A DNA stretch of 64,000 bases from an uncultured Eudoraea sp. (GTDB lineage: Bacteria > Bacteroidota > Bacteroidia > Flavobacteriales > Flavobacteriaceae): positions 186,001 through 250,000 of the forward strand of contig CAMYIE010000001.1 of NCBI GenBank assembly GCA_947258405.1, written 5' to 3'. The notes beneath the pieces were generated by a model. It did no database searches. It was not told the origin of the DNA and saw nothing but the letters and a program-made list of their open reading frames with translations. Shown here piece after piece: positions 30,710-41,000 of the stretch; position 1 is the stretch's first letter, and every line of letters begins with the position of its first letter. The position numbers and the translations under genes are program-made.

Positions 30710-31612
30710 ATGAATTGGAAAAGTATAATTGTAGTTGGAGCGGTGGCAATGATGCCATTGTCAATGGCAGCACAGGCCAATATCCTCAATGCGAAAAAGC
30801 CAGAGGATATCGGTAAGAAAACGGCCGAGCAAATTGCCGAAGACAATGACTCCCCTCTTCCCTATGGATACGTAGACGACAGGGATATACTATGGTCTAA
30901 GACCGTTTGGGAAGTGATAGACCTCGATGAGAGGGTTAATTTCCCAATGTACTATCCCCTTGATACGATCGATATAGGGGCCGACAGAAGATCGCTTTAC
31001 GATGTGTTCTTGAAAAATATCAAGAATGGTAAACTCAAGGATGTTTATGTAGATTCTTATTTTACTGAAAAGCGTAATTTCGGCGATCTTGAGGCGACCC
31101 TGAAAAAAGTCGATACTACCGATCTTGGCTATGAGCAAATCAATGCCGGAGAGGAATTGTCGCCCGAATATATCAACCAAAGGGAATTGACCGCCGCCGA
31201 TATAGAGGAATACCGTATCAAAGGTATTTGGTACTTCGACAAGCGTCAGGGAGAGTTAAAGTACCGATTGCTGGGAATAGCACCGGTAGCCCCCGATGTT
31301 AACTTTATCGATGACGAGTCTATGGATCCTGCGGATGCCAAGGTAGAATTATTCTGGGTTTGGTTTCCTAGTGCCAGGGAGATCCTGCACGATGCCAAAG
31401 TGTTTAACCAACGCAATTCGGCTCAGCCTCTCTCCTTCGATATGCTCCTTAATTCAAGGAGGTTCAACGCGATTATCTACAAAGAAGATAACGTTCATGG
31501 AGATAGGGAGATCAGAGACTACATAGCAGATAATGCCCTTTTCCAGTTGCTGGAAGCGGATAGGATCAAAGAAGCGATCCGCGACAGGGAACAAGATATG
31601 TGGGCTTATTAG
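30710..31612 (+). CDS. gldN: Gliding motility protein GldN (T9SS periplasmic ring)
   Basis: Periplasmic ring protein partnering GldK, 300 aa. A signal peptide (MNWKSIIVVGAVAMMPLSMAAQA) starts the protein. The family core follows: VDDRDILWSKTVWEVIDLDERVNFPMYYP, then RIKGIWYFDKRQGELKYRLLGIAPVAPD and VELFWVWFPSAREILH. Last gene of the cluster, followed after about 40 bp by a strong terminator. Confidence 0.97.
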   Translation: MNWKSIIVVGAVAMMPLSMAAQANILNAKKPEDIGKKTAEQIAEDNDSPLPYGYVDDRDILWSKTVWEVIDLDERVNFPMYYPLDTIDIGADRRSLYDVFLKNIKNGKLKDVYVDSYFTEKRNFGDLEATLKKVDTTDLGYEQINAGEELSPEYINQRELTAADIEEYRIKGIWYFDKRQGELKYRLLGIAPVAPDVNFIDDESMDPADAKVELFWVWFPSAREILHDAKVFNQRNSAQPLSFDMLLNSRRFNAIIYKEDNVHGDREIRDYIADNALFQLLEADRIKEAIRDREQDMWAY

Positions 31613-31650
31613 AGACCTGATTTTATTCCAATTCAGATCAGTAATGACCA

Positions 31651-31684
31651 GCACCCCGGCCCACACCGGGGTGCTTCTTTTTTA
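31651..31684 (+). terminator. Intrinsic terminator after gldN
   Basis: Perfect 9-bp stem GCACCCCGG / CCGGGGTGC, 6-nt loop, then TTCTTTTTTAT. Closes the gliding operon. Confidence 0.92.
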
Positions 31685-31730
31685 TACTAGCTGCATAATA
31701 TTTTCCACAGCAGGTATTCCTGTCTTTTCC

Positions 31731-31738
31731 TAGATTTG
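31731..31738 (+). promoter_or_regulatory. Candidate -7 box giving a near-leaderless mRNA for the FAD oxidoreductase
   Basis: TAGATTTG matches TAnnTTTG and ends 4 bp before the ATG at 31743, so transcription would start at or very near the start codon. No clear upstream TTG. Confidence 0.45.
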
Positions 31739-31742
31739 TACC

Positions 31743-32807
31743 ATGGTAGACTACCTTGTAGTAGGATTGGGCTTAGCAGGAGTATCTTTTTGTCATACCC
31801 TTGAAAAGGAAAATAGATCTTTTGTCGTCTTTAACGACAGTTCTCAGCGATCCTCCTGGGTGGCAGGAGGCATTTACAATCCGCTGGTACTAAAAAGATT
31901 CAAAGCCGCCTGGCATGCTGAACAGCAATACCAACTACTAAAACCCTTCTACCATTCGATTGAGGAGAAGCTCGGGAAGGATATAGACCATCCCACTCCG
32001 GTGCTTCGAAGATTGGCCTCGGCGGAAGAACAGAATATGTGGTTCGAGGCCGCCGATAAACCACGTCTGAGTCCTTTTATTAATCCTGAACTTTACGACT
32101 ACCAAAACCCGTCAATCGATTCGCCATTTGGATATGGAAAAGTGATGGGGACCGGTAGGATCGACACAAAGTTGTTAGTGGAATCTTATGAGGCTTACCT
32201 GATGAAATCTGGAAGGCTGGTCCGGGAAAGCCTCGATCCGCTCCGACTGGAACATAAAAACGATACCGTGGTCTACGGATCATACAAGGCCAGGCGAATT
32301 GTCTTTTGTACTGGCTTTGGGCTGTCTGAAAATCCATTCTTTAATTACCTGCCATTAACCGGTACCAAAGGAGAACTCCTTACTATAAAGGCCCCTAACC
32401 TTCAGGAAAAACACATAATTAAATCTACTGCATTTCTGATTCCTATAGGCGGGGAACTCTACCGGGTAGGGGCCACCTATAAGTGGAAAGACAAGACGAA
32501 CACACCCACGGCCGAAGCGAGGGATGAATTGCAGGTGCAACTAGATAAGTTTCTGAAATGCCCGTATGAAGTAGTTGATCATATTGCAGGTATCCGCCCA
32601 ACTGTTACAGACAGAAGGCCACTGGTTGGCTGCCATCCCGCCTATGACAATTTTTATGTGCTGAATGGTTTTGGTTCGCGTGGTGTTATGATCGCCCCTT
32701 ATGCCTCTGGTTATTTGTTCAATTATATAGAGAACGGACAAGCACTGCCTGAAGAAATGGACATTCGCCGGTTTGATCAGAAGTTTACACAGTCTGCCTT
32801 AAACTGA
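31743..32807 (+). CDS. FAD-dependent oxidoreductase (D-amino acid oxidase/glycine oxidase-like)
   Basis: Flavoenzyme of the DAO family, 354 aa, probably cytoplasmic. The dinucleotide-binding motif DYLVVGLGLAGVSF opens the protein. The C-terminal part has the second flavin segment around GIRPTVTDRRPLVGCHP and NGFGSRGVMIAPY. No residues visible here settle the substrate. It sits between the gldN terminator and a convergent DUF983 gene, overlapping the latter by 9 bp at their 3' ends. Confidence 0.85.
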   Translation: MVDYLVVGLGLAGVSFCHTLEKENRSFVVFNDSSQRSSWVAGGIYNPLVLKRFKAAWHAEQQYQLLKPFYHSIEEKLGKDIDHPTPVLRRLASAEEQNMWFEAADKPRLSPFINPELYDYQNPSIDSPFGYGKVMGTGRIDTKLLVESYEAYLMKSGRLVRESLDPLRLEHKNDTVVYGSYKARRIVFCTGFGLSENPFFNYLPLTGTKGELLTIKAPNLQEKHIIKSTAFLIPIGGELYRVGATYKWKDKTNTPTAEARDELQVQLDKFLKCPYEVVDHIAGIRPTVTDRRPLVGCHPAYDNFYVLNGFGSRGVMIAPYASGYLFNYIENGQALPEEMDIRRFDQKFTQSALN

Positions 32808-33203
32808 CTTGCTTTTGTACCCAACTTTTTCGGAAGTAAAATTGATGAAGAAATTCGCCCAGATATTTCTGGATATCCTGATGATGACCGGAAGGAAAAC
32901 CACTAGTGTTATTACTATGGCGATAAATGAATTCAGCATAGTGAATCCAATAAAGACATAAGTGATCACAAAGGCTGCAACAGCAAAGGCAATTCCCACA
33001 GCATAACTCACATACATGGCACCAAAAAAGAAGGAAGGCTCTATTTTATACTTGGTATCGCATTGTGAACAGCGGTCGCGCATTTTAAAAAGTTTGCCTA
33101 ATTGATATGGATTTGAGTTTATATACATACTTTCCCCATGACATCTGGGGCAGCTACCTGTTAAAATACTATAGAGTTTGTTTCCTTTTTTTAACATTTG
33201 CAA
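32799..33203 (-). CDS. DUF983 membrane protein with zinc-ribbon-like cysteines
   Basis: Protein of 134 aa. Two CxxC pairs (CPRC near residue 18 and CSQC near 45) suggest a small zinc ribbon, followed by two strong membrane helices (about 58-83 and 87-105). This layout and the segment KIEPSFFFGAMYVSYAVG are typical of DUF983. Function unknown. It converges on the FAD oxidoreductase with a 9-bp overlap and is divergent from the ABC-F gene. Confidence 0.87.
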   Translation of the reverse strand: MQMLKKGNKLYSILTGSCPRCHGESMYINSNPYQLGKLFKMRDRCSQCDTKYKIEPSFFFGAMYVSYAVGIAFAVAAFVITYVFIGFTMLNSFIAIVITLVVFLPVIIRISRNIWANFFINFTSEKVGYKSKSV

Positions 33204-33262
33204 AAATCTTTTTATAAAACTAATGCTTTGGTAAAGCCGATGGCGTAACCCAGGTCACAAAG

Positions 33263-35185
33263 ATGATAAATATTCATAAACTCTCCGTTTCCTTTGGTGG
33301 GGAAGAACTATTTGGCGATATATCGTTTCGGATTAATCCAGGCGACAGGATTGGCCTTATCGGTAAGAACGGGGCCGGGAAAACAACCCTGCTTAAACTT
33401 CTGTCGAGATCTATCCAAGCCGATTCTGGTACTATAGCTTTTGAGAAAGGGATTCGTACGGGGTTTTTAAAACAGGATATCGACTTTGAAAAAGGTTGTA
33501 CAGTGCTGGAGGAAACCTACAAGGCATTTAAAGAATTGCAACATATCGAAGGACAGCTGGAATCCATAAACAAAGCCCTGGCAGAAAGAACCGATTATGA
33601 TACCGACTCCTATAGGCAGCTGATGGTAGATCTTAATGAGATTACACATCAGTACGAAATACTCGGAGGCTATCACTATCAGGGCGAAACTGAACGTGTA
33701 TTGCAGGGACTGGGTTTTAAACGATCGGAGTTTAATAATTCTACCGAAACTTTTTCCGGCGGGTGGCGGATGCGTATCGAATTGGCCAAACTCCTGCTGC
33801 AAAATAATGATGTGCTTTTACTCGATGAACCTACCAATCACCTTGATATTGACTCGATTATATGGCTGGAATCTCATCTCCAGAGTTTCCCGGGTGCCCT
33901 GGTCATTGTTTCTCACGACAGGATGTTCCTGGATCAGGTGAGCAACAGAACGATTGAAATTTCTTTTAGACGGATCTATGACTACAAAAAGCCCTATACG
34001 CAGTATATGGTTTTAAGAGACGAGATAAGAGAACAGCAACTGAATGCCAAGAAGAACCAGGATCGGGAAATTCAGCAGACCGAAAGGCTTATCGAGCGAT
34101 TCAGGGCTAAGGCATCTAAAGCTACGATGGCGCAGTCGTTGATCAAGAAATTAGATCGAATGGATCGTATTGAGGTCGATGCCGAAGATCACCAGGTCAT
34201 GAAAGTCCGGTTCCCTGTATCGGTTAATCCTGGTAAAATAGTAGCCGAGCTAAAGGACCTTCGCAAGAGCTATGGTGATAAGAACGTACTCGATGGGGTT
34301 GACTTACTGATCGAAAGAAACAGCAAAATTGCCTTTGTAGGGCAGAACGGGCAGGGGAAAACCACCCTGGCCAGGATCCTTGTGGATGATTTGGATCATG
34401 AGGGAAGCTTCAAGCTGGGACACAATGTACAGATCGGGTATTTCGCTCAGGACCAGGTAGATCATCTGGATGGTGATAAAACAGTTCTCGACACCATGAT
34501 CGATGCCGCCCGCGAGAGCAACAGAAGCAAAGTAAGGGATGTCTTAGGGGCCTTTCTGTTTAGCGGAGAGGACGTAGATAAATATGTAAAAGTGCTTTCT
34601 GGTGGGGAACGTAACCGACTTGCACTTGCCCGGATGCTTCTCGAACCTATCAATGTTCTGGTAATGGATGAACCTACCAATCATCTCGACATGAAGTCCA
34701 AGCAGGTACTCAAACAGGCCTTGGTGCGCTTTGAAGGAACCTTAATCGTGGTTTCTCATGACCGGGATTTTCTTCAGGGCCTCACTAACAAGGTTTATGA
34801 ATTTAAGGATCATAAAATAAAGGAGTTCCTGGGTGATATCGATGAATACCTTAAAACCAGGATGGTAGATGACTTTAGGGCGATAGAAAAGTCACAGAAA
34901 GCTAAAGCAGAAAGCAGTAATAACGAGCGAAAAAATAATTATCAGGAACAGAAGCGGATCAAATCTCTGAAAAACAGGATTTCTAAACTCGAAAAACAAA
35001 TCTCTGCCCTGGAAAAGGAAATTTCGGATATCGACCATGAACTGCTGATGAATTACGACCAGACTATTGCTCAACCCAATTTTTTTGATGGGTACCAACA
35101 GAAAAAGAAGGAATTGGAAAAACTCATGGAAGTCTGGGAAGAGGAGACAGAGAAGCTCGAGAAACTAAGTAATAACGGGACTTAA
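33263..35185 (+). CDS. ABC-F family ATP-binding protein (ribosome-associated type)
   Basis: Soluble twin-ATPase of 640 aa without membrane domains. Two nucleotide-binding domains are complete: Walker A GKNGAGKTT and GQNGQGKTT, signatures FSGGWRMR and LSGGERNR, and Walker B LLLDEPTNHLD and LVMDEPTNHLD. The linker between them (about 240-310) is charged and helical, as in translation factors of the EttA/Uup group. A C-terminal coiled coil (about 545-635) resembles Uup. A role at the ribosome is from family knowledge. The subgroup is not settled. Confidence 0.93.
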   Translation: MINIHKLSVSFGGEELFGDISFRINPGDRIGLIGKNGAGKTTLLKLLSRSIQADSGTIAFEKGIRTGFLKQDIDFEKGCTVLEETYKAFKELQHIEGQLESINKALAERTDYDTDSYRQLMVDLNEITHQYEILGGYHYQGETERVLQGLGFKRSEFNNSTETFSGGWRMRIELAKLLLQNNDVLLLDEPTNHLDIDSIIWLESHLQSFPGALVIVSHDRMFLDQVSNRTIEISFRRIYDYKKPYTQYMVLRDEIREQQLNAKKNQDREIQQTERLIERFRAKASKATMAQSLIKKLDRMDRIEVDAEDHQVMKVRFPVSVNPGKIVAELKDLRKSYGDKNVLDGVDLLIERNSKIAFVGQNGQGKTTLARILVDDLDHEGSFKLGHNVQIGYFAQDQVDHLDGDKTVLDTMIDAARESNRSKVRDVLGAFLFSGEDVDKYVKVLSGGERNRLALARMLLEPINVLVMDEPTNHLDMKSKQVLKQALVRFEGTLIVVSHDRDFLQGLTNKVYEFKDHKIKEFLGDIDEYLKTRMVDDFRAIEKSQKAKAESSNNERKNNYQEQKRIKSLKNRISKLEKQISALEKEISDIDHELLMNYDQTIAQPNFFDGYQQKKKELEKLMEVWEEETEKLEKLSNNGT

Positions 35186-35280
35186 GGTCGATTCTGAAAT
35201 TTTCACAACAAAAAAAGGGACTTTCGCAACAAAAACGAACCTTTCATCGATAAAATAGGCATTTTAGCAGGAAAAGTCGT

Positions 35281-35288
35281 TATTTTTG
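35281..35288 (+). promoter_or_regulatory. Candidate -7 box upstream of the LRR gene
   Basis: TATTTTTG matches TAnnTTTG, 66 bp before the LRR protein start. No clear TTG partner is visible. Confidence 0.4.
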
Positions 35289-35354
35289 TAGGGTAATTCT
35301 TTAAAAAGTGTTTTCTTCAGAAAAAGGTGAGAATTACTTCTAAATCTGAGACGC

Positions 35355-36233
35355 ATGAAAAAGCTGTTTTTTGTCCTGATACTTCTCCTGCTAACTGCAC
35401 CATCAATATATGCCCGTGTCAGTAAAGCTGAACGTCAGGCATTGGTAGATCTTTACCAGAGTACCAATGGAGTGCATTGGGTCAGAAAATGGAACCTGGA
35501 TGAGCCGGTAAAGAAGTGGTACGGAGTGGAGGTAGAAGGGAATCATGTGGTCTCCATTAACCTTTTTCGGAACAATCTGATGGGGCCTTTGCCTGAGAGC
35601 ATTGGCAATTTAACCTATTTAAGAACCTTAAACCTAGCCTTTAACAATATAAGCGGTCCGATCCCCGCCGGTATTACCCAACTGGTAAACCTTGAAGTAC
35701 TACGATTGGAGATGAACAAACTCAAAGGGGAGATCCCGCGTGATATAGGGAATCTTACTAATCTCACCCTTTTTACCGCCTTTAACAATTTCCTGAGCGG
35801 TCGTATTCCCGCAAGTCTGGGTCAACTATCTAACTTAACAGAACTCAACCTATCGAGTAATGATATATTCGGGAGGATACCTGCATCACTTGGTCAATTG
35901 GGAAAGCTTGAAAAGCTCGGACTCTTTCAAAACACCCTTTACGGAGATGTGCCATCCGAATTGGGTCAATTGTCAAAATTGGAAGAGCTCGTGTTGGCAA
36001 ATAATGAGCTTAGTGGTGAGATCCCAGTGGAGTTCAGCGAATTAGCCAGCCTTAAGATTATTCAGATCCAGAATAACAAATTTGAGTCTCTTAAGAATCT
36101 GGAGATGATGAATACCCAACAATTCCTGGTTTTCGACTTTGATAAAACCGATGAAGAACTCGATTTCAAGGATGTCAATTTCCAAAGGACACGAATGGCC
36201 GACACAAAATTTGAGGACGACGACAACAACTAG
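35355..36233 (+). CDS. Exported leucine-rich-repeat protein, plant-type LRR
   Basis: Secreted protein of 292 aa with a signal peptide ending near SIYA. A capping region like that of plant receptor proteins (ERQALVDLYQSTNGVHWVRKWN) leads into about seven 24-residue LRR units of the plant-specific pattern, for example LRTLNLAFNNISGPIPAGI and LTELNLSSNDIFGRIPASL. After the repeats comes a short acidic tail (DDDNN). There is no lipobox and no type IX C-terminal signal that I recognise. Likely a surface or periplasmic binding protein; the ligand is unknown. It has its own terminator. Confidence 0.87.
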   Translation: MKKLFFVLILLLLTAPSIYARVSKAERQALVDLYQSTNGVHWVRKWNLDEPVKKWYGVEVEGNHVVSINLFRNNLMGPLPESIGNLTYLRTLNLAFNNISGPIPAGITQLVNLEVLRLEMNKLKGEIPRDIGNLTNLTLFTAFNNFLSGRIPASLGQLSNLTELNLSSNDIFGRIPASLGQLGKLEKLGLFQNTLYGDVPSELGQLSKLEELVLANNELSGEIPVEFSELASLKIIQIQNNKFESLKNLEMMNTQQFLVFDFDKTDEELDFKDVNFQRTRMADTKFEDDDNN

Positions 36234-36260
36234 TCGACGTGTAGTTTAGTTAGTTTGGTA

Positions 36261-36287
36261 AAGGGATGCTTCGCGTCCCTTTTTTTG
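36261..36287 (+). terminator. Intrinsic terminator after the LRR gene
   Basis: Stem AAGGGATGC / GCGTCCCTT with a 3-nt loop, followed by seven T residues. Confidence 0.88.
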
Positions 36288-36356
36288 TCTAAAATTTTAA
36301 TTATTGTTTAATAATGATCAAGAAACAATAAACAAAATTTAATAAACTTTTAACAT

Positions 36357-36374
36357 TAGTTGTATATGCAACTA
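36357..36374 (+). promoter_or_regulatory. Candidate MarR operator upstream of the marR-RND operon
   Basis: Inverted repeat TAGTTG-TATATG-CAACTA with perfect 6-bp arms, 27 bp before the GTG start of marR. Arm and spacer sizes match typical operators of MarR dimers. Autoregulation is inferred. Confidence 0.55.
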
Positions 36375-36400
36375 TTTAGCTTTTAACTAGTTTAGCCGAC

Positions 36401-36862
36401 GTGAAAGCAGATGTTAAAGTAGATTTTGAAGAGTCTATAGCCCCTTGGCTTGGTAAAACTGTAAAAGTTCTTGATTATTTCTTACAGGAGGAAATGATAG
36501 AGAACGGCCTTGATTTGACAAAGGAACAAATGATTGTTCTTAAAAAACTGCATGAACAAGATGGAAGAAACCAGAATGAGCTCGCATTTCTAACCCTTCG
36601 CGATAAATCCTCCCTTACAAGACTATTGTCTAAAATGGAAAACAAAAATTATATAGTAAGGGAACAAAGCGATGAAGACAGGAGGGTAAATCATGTATAT
36701 ATTACATCAACGGGGAGAGAAATATATTCCAGATCTCGACCTATCATTCAAAAGATGATCGCTACAATGGAACGCAACATAACGGAGGAAGAGATCGACG
36801 ATATGATCACCACTCTGAAGAAGATACAGTACAATATGACATCAAAAAAAGCATTTTTATAA
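36401..36862 (+). CDS. MarR-family transcriptional regulator
   Basis: Winged-helix dimeric regulator of 153 aa with a GTG start. The MarR core is visible: LTKEQMIVLKKLHEQDGRNQNELA, the recognition region LRDKSSLTRLLSKMENKNYIVREQS and the wing DEDRRVNHVYIT. It is the first gene of an operon with the adaptor 4 bp downstream, so it most likely represses this efflux operon and responds to a pump substrate. A palindromic operator candidate lies just upstream. Confidence 0.94.
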   Translation: MKADVKVDFEESIAPWLGKTVKVLDYFLQEEMIENGLDLTKEQMIVLKKLHEQDGRNQNELAFLTLRDKSSLTRLLSKMENKNYIVREQSDEDRRVNHVYITSTGREIYSRSRPIIQKMIATMERNITEEEIDDMITTLKKIQYNMTSKKAFL

Positions 36863-36866
36863 CATC

Positions 36867-38015
36867 ATGAGAAAAATAATTCTTTCCATTCTGGGAGTTC
36901 TAATCATTGTAGCATCATTCTACATGGCAATGATGATTGTAAACAGCAAAAAGCGGACTCGTCCGGAACCTGCTAAAATAGTTAAGACCGTATTTGTAGA
37001 TACCGTTCAGAACAAGACCATACCTATTATGGTGCCTGCCAATGGAAATCTTGTGGCTAAGAGGAGAGTAGAATTATTCTCGGAAGTGCAGGGAGTCTTC
37101 AGGAAGGGCAGTAGGTTGTTTAAAGCAGGACAGCCTTATAGAAAAGGTGAAGTTATCATTAAAATTGACGCTTCCGAATACTATGCCTCGGTACAGTCGG
37201 CCAAAAGTAATCTCTACAATCTGATCACATCAATCATGCCCGATCTGCGTCTTGATTATCCCGAGGTTTACGAAAAGTGGCAATCCTATTTGAACGGTTT
37301 CGACCTGAATAGGACAACACCTCCGTTTCCAGAGATGAGTTCAGATAATGAAAAATATTTTATTTCCGGCCGTGGTATTCTTACCAATTATTACGATGTA
37401 AAGAATATGGAGCAGCGGCTTGCTAAATATACCATCCGGGCCCCGTTTTCAGGAATACTGACCGATGCACTGGTAACCGAAGGAACGCTTATACGTTCAG
37501 GACAGCAATTGGGAGAATTCATCGACACAGATGTTTATGAATTGGAAGTGGCTATTAGCAAGTCATACAGCGATCTGCTCAAACTTAATGAGACGGTGGA
37601 ACTCACCACGCTCGATATGTCTAAAACCTATGTCGGAACGGTAAGCAGAATTAATGGGAAAGTGGACCAGACCTCTCAGACGATCAAAGCCTTTATCGAA
37701 GTTAGCGACAAAGATCTTAAGGAAGGAATGTACCTGGAAGCCAATCTCAATGCAAAAGAAGAAACAGATGCCATTGAGGTAGACCGCGGTCTGCTATTGG
37801 AAAACGATCAGATATTCATAGTTCGTGATTCCGTTTTAGACCTGATTGATGTAAGGCCGGTCTATTTCTCGGATAAGAAAGTAGTGCTTAAAGATATTCC
37901 TAATGGAACGGCGATGGTATCAAAACCGGTTGTTGGTGCTTATGCAGGCATGTTAGTACAGATTTTTAAAGAAAAAGAAACGTCTAATCTAAATAGTGTA
38001 GCTGCTAAAAAATAA
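36867..38015 (+). CDS. Efflux RND transporter periplasmic adaptor subunit
   Basis: Membrane-fusion protein of 382 aa, with one N-terminal membrane anchor (about residues 4-26) and no lipobox. The biotinyl-lipoyl-like half motifs are VELFSEVQGVF...GQPYRKGEVIIKID and YTIRAPFSGILTDALVTEGTLIRSGQQLG, separated by a helical hairpin of unusual sequence (SIMPDLRLDYPEVYEKW). Its stop codon shares a base with the permease ATG (TAATG). Partner of the RND permease downstream under MarR control. Confidence 0.93.
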   Translation: MRKIILSILGVLIIVASFYMAMMIVNSKKRTRPEPAKIVKTVFVDTVQNKTIPIMVPANGNLVAKRRVELFSEVQGVFRKGSRLFKAGQPYRKGEVIIKIDASEYYASVQSAKSNLYNLITSIMPDLRLDYPEVYEKWQSYLNGFDLNRTTPPFPEMSSDNEKYFISGRGILTNYYDVKNMEQRLAKYTIRAPFSGILTDALVTEGTLIRSGQQLGEFIDTDVYELEVAISKSYSDLLKLNETVELTTLDMSKTYVGTVSRINGKVDQTSQTIKAFIEVSDKDLKEGMYLEANLNAKEETDAIEVDRGLLLENDQIFIVRDSVLDLIDVRPVYFSDKKVVLKDIPNGTAMVSKPVVGAYAGMLVQIFKEKETSNLNSVAAKK

Positions 38016-41000
38016 TGAAAAAGATCATCTCTTATTTTATTAAGTACCACGTTGCTGTCAACGTAATTATTATTGCCTTTTTTATATTTGGCATTTTTGG
38101 TGCTTCATCTCTCAAATCTTCCTTTTTCCCCTTAGTTGATTCTAAGAACATCCTGATAAATATTACCTATCCGGGGGCTTCTCCTCAGGAAATTGAAGAG
38201 GGTATTGTTCTGAAAATTGAAGATAACCTAAAAGGCCTTGAAGGAGTAGAACGCGTTACATCTACATCTAGGGAGAACAGCGGCTCTATCAACGTGGAGA
38301 TAGAGAAAGGCCGGGATATAGATTTTATGCTTCTCGAAGTAAAAAATGCTGTAGACCGCGTTCCCAGCTTCCCTTCGGAAATGGAACCTCTAATCGTATC
38401 CAAGCTGGAGGCGGTTCGTCAGACCATCACCTTTGCGCTGAGTGGCAAACAGGTGCCTTTGGCTACACTTAAACAAATAGGTCGACAGATAGAAAACGAT
38501 CTGAGAGCCATAAATGGCATTTCCAAGATCACTATTACAGGTTACCCACAGGAAGAAATAGAAATAGCAGTTAATGAGAACAGCTTGCTGGCCTATGAAC
38601 TTTCTTTTGATGAAGTAGCGAGGGCAGTGAGCAACGCAAATATCCTGGTCACCGGCGGAAATATCAAAACCGATGCCGAGGAGTACTTAATCAGGGCAAA
38701 TAACAGAGCATACTACGGGCAGGAACTATCAAATCTGATCATCAGGGCCGATGTGTCTGGGCGCACGATCAGGTTAAAAGATGTGGCCGTTGTACGCGAT
38801 CGTTTTGCAGAAACACCTAACGCCTCTTATTTTAACGGGGATCTTTCTGTCAACACCACTATTACCAGTACGAATACCGAAGACCTTATTTCCTCAGCGG
38901 AAAAAGTAAAGGTATATATCGAGGATTTTAATCAGAAGTACAATAATGTTCAGTTAAACGTAGTAAGGGATCTATCCAACACGCTTACTCAGCGAACGGC
39001 ACTTTTGACGGAAAATGCCATTTTAGGAATGATCCTGGTACTTATTTTCCTGTCCCTTTTTCTAAATACACGCCTGGCCTTTTGGGTGGCCTTTGGCTTA
39101 CCGATCTCCTTTTTAGGGATGTTCGTTTTCGCTCCATTTTTTGGTGTGACTATCAATGTGCTATCGCTATTCGGGATGATCATCGTTATTGGGATCCTTG
39201 TTGATGATGGTATCGTGATTGCAGAAAATATATACCAGCATTATGAAAAGGGTAAAAGCCCCATCAGGGCGGCAATAGATGGTACCATGGAGGTAATTCC
39301 CCCTATAGTGACGGCGATTTTGACCACTATTCTGGCTTTCTCCATCTTTTTCTTCCTCGATGGCAGGATAGGGGAGTTCTTTGCGGAAGCTTCTGTGATC
39401 GTGGTATTAACCCTGGTGGTTTCCTTAGTCGAAGCACTGATCATATTACCCGCCCACCTTGCAAATTCCAAAGCACTTCAGCCAAAGTCCAAAGGTCCAA
39501 AGAAAGGCCTGTCACTGATCTTTGCAAAACTGCGCGTTTTTAATCAATGGGGAGATGGTATAATGATGTACATGCGCGATAACTGGTATAGCCCCACCTT
39601 GCGGTTTGCTCTTAAATACAAGATGCTCACTTTCTCCTTTTTTGTCATGGCCCTGATATTAACTTTTGGGTCTATAGGCGGAGGAATTATCAGGACTGCT
39701 TTCTTTCCCAGGATTGCCAGTGATAGGGTTGCTATTGAACTTCTGATGCCTAATGGCACGAATGAGAAGGTAACCGATTCTATTATTAGCATGATCGAGG
39801 ACAAAGCGAATATTGTCAATTCGGAACTAACTACCAAGTACCTGGGTGGTACCGATAAGGTTCTTTTTGAGAATATGATCAAAAACCTGGGCCCGGGATC
39901 TTCGGCAGCAACCCTGGTTATTAATCTCCTGCCGGGAGAAGAACGCCCGGATGAAATTAGAGCCGATATGGTCACCTCCAGATTGAGAGAGCTGGTTGGG
40001 CCTGTGATAGGTGTGGAAAGTCTTGTTTATGGATCCGGTGGTAATTTTGGTGGTGACCCGGTTTCGGTGTCGCTATTGGGAAATAATATCGCTGAGTTAA
40101 AACAGGCCAAGACCGAACTGAAAGCGGCAATGGTGAATAATGCTCTTTTAAAGGACGTGGCAGATAATGATCCTGCCGGCATCAAAGAAATTCGCCTGGA
40201 TCTTAAAGATAATGCTTACCTATTAGGACTCGACCTTAGAAATGTAATGAACCAGGTTCGTTCTGGATTCTTTGGAGCTTCTGTTCAAAGGTTTCAACGC
40301 GGACAAGATGAGATCAGGGTATGGGTACGCTACGATCGGGAGAACAGATCGTCGATCACAAATCTAGATGAGATGCGTATTGTAACACCATCCGGCAGTC
40401 GTGTACCTCTCTCCGAAATAGCAGAATACACTATAGCAAGAGGTGAAGTGGCAATTAACCATCTTGATGGGCGGCGTGAAATCCAGATCACCTCCGATTT
40501 ACAAAATCCACAGGAGACCAGCGCCACAGATATTTTGGCGTGGATCAGGAATGATGTGATGCCAGACATCGAATCAAAATACCCTACTATAACACCTTCA
40601 TACGAGGGTCAGAATAGAGAGGCCGGTAAGTTAATAGGGTCATTAAGAGTTGCAGGCCTAACAGTTCTTATTCTGATCTACATCTCCATAGCCTTTACCT
40701 TCCGCAGTATGAGTCAGCCTTTGATGTTGTTACTACTGGTTCCTTTTAGTCTTACCGCAGTAGCCTGGGGTCATTGGATTCATGGGTTTCCCATCAATAT
40801 ACTATCCGTTTTGGGAATAATTGCGCTGATCGGGATCATGGTTAACGACGGACTGGTGCTTATCAGTAGATTTAATACCAACCTGAGAAGTGGTATGATG
40901 TTCGACGATGCGCTCTTCGAGGCGGGTAGATCGCGTTTCAGAGCTATATTCCTGACTTCTCTGACAACTGTTGCTGGTCTGGCCCCACTCCTTCTCGAAA

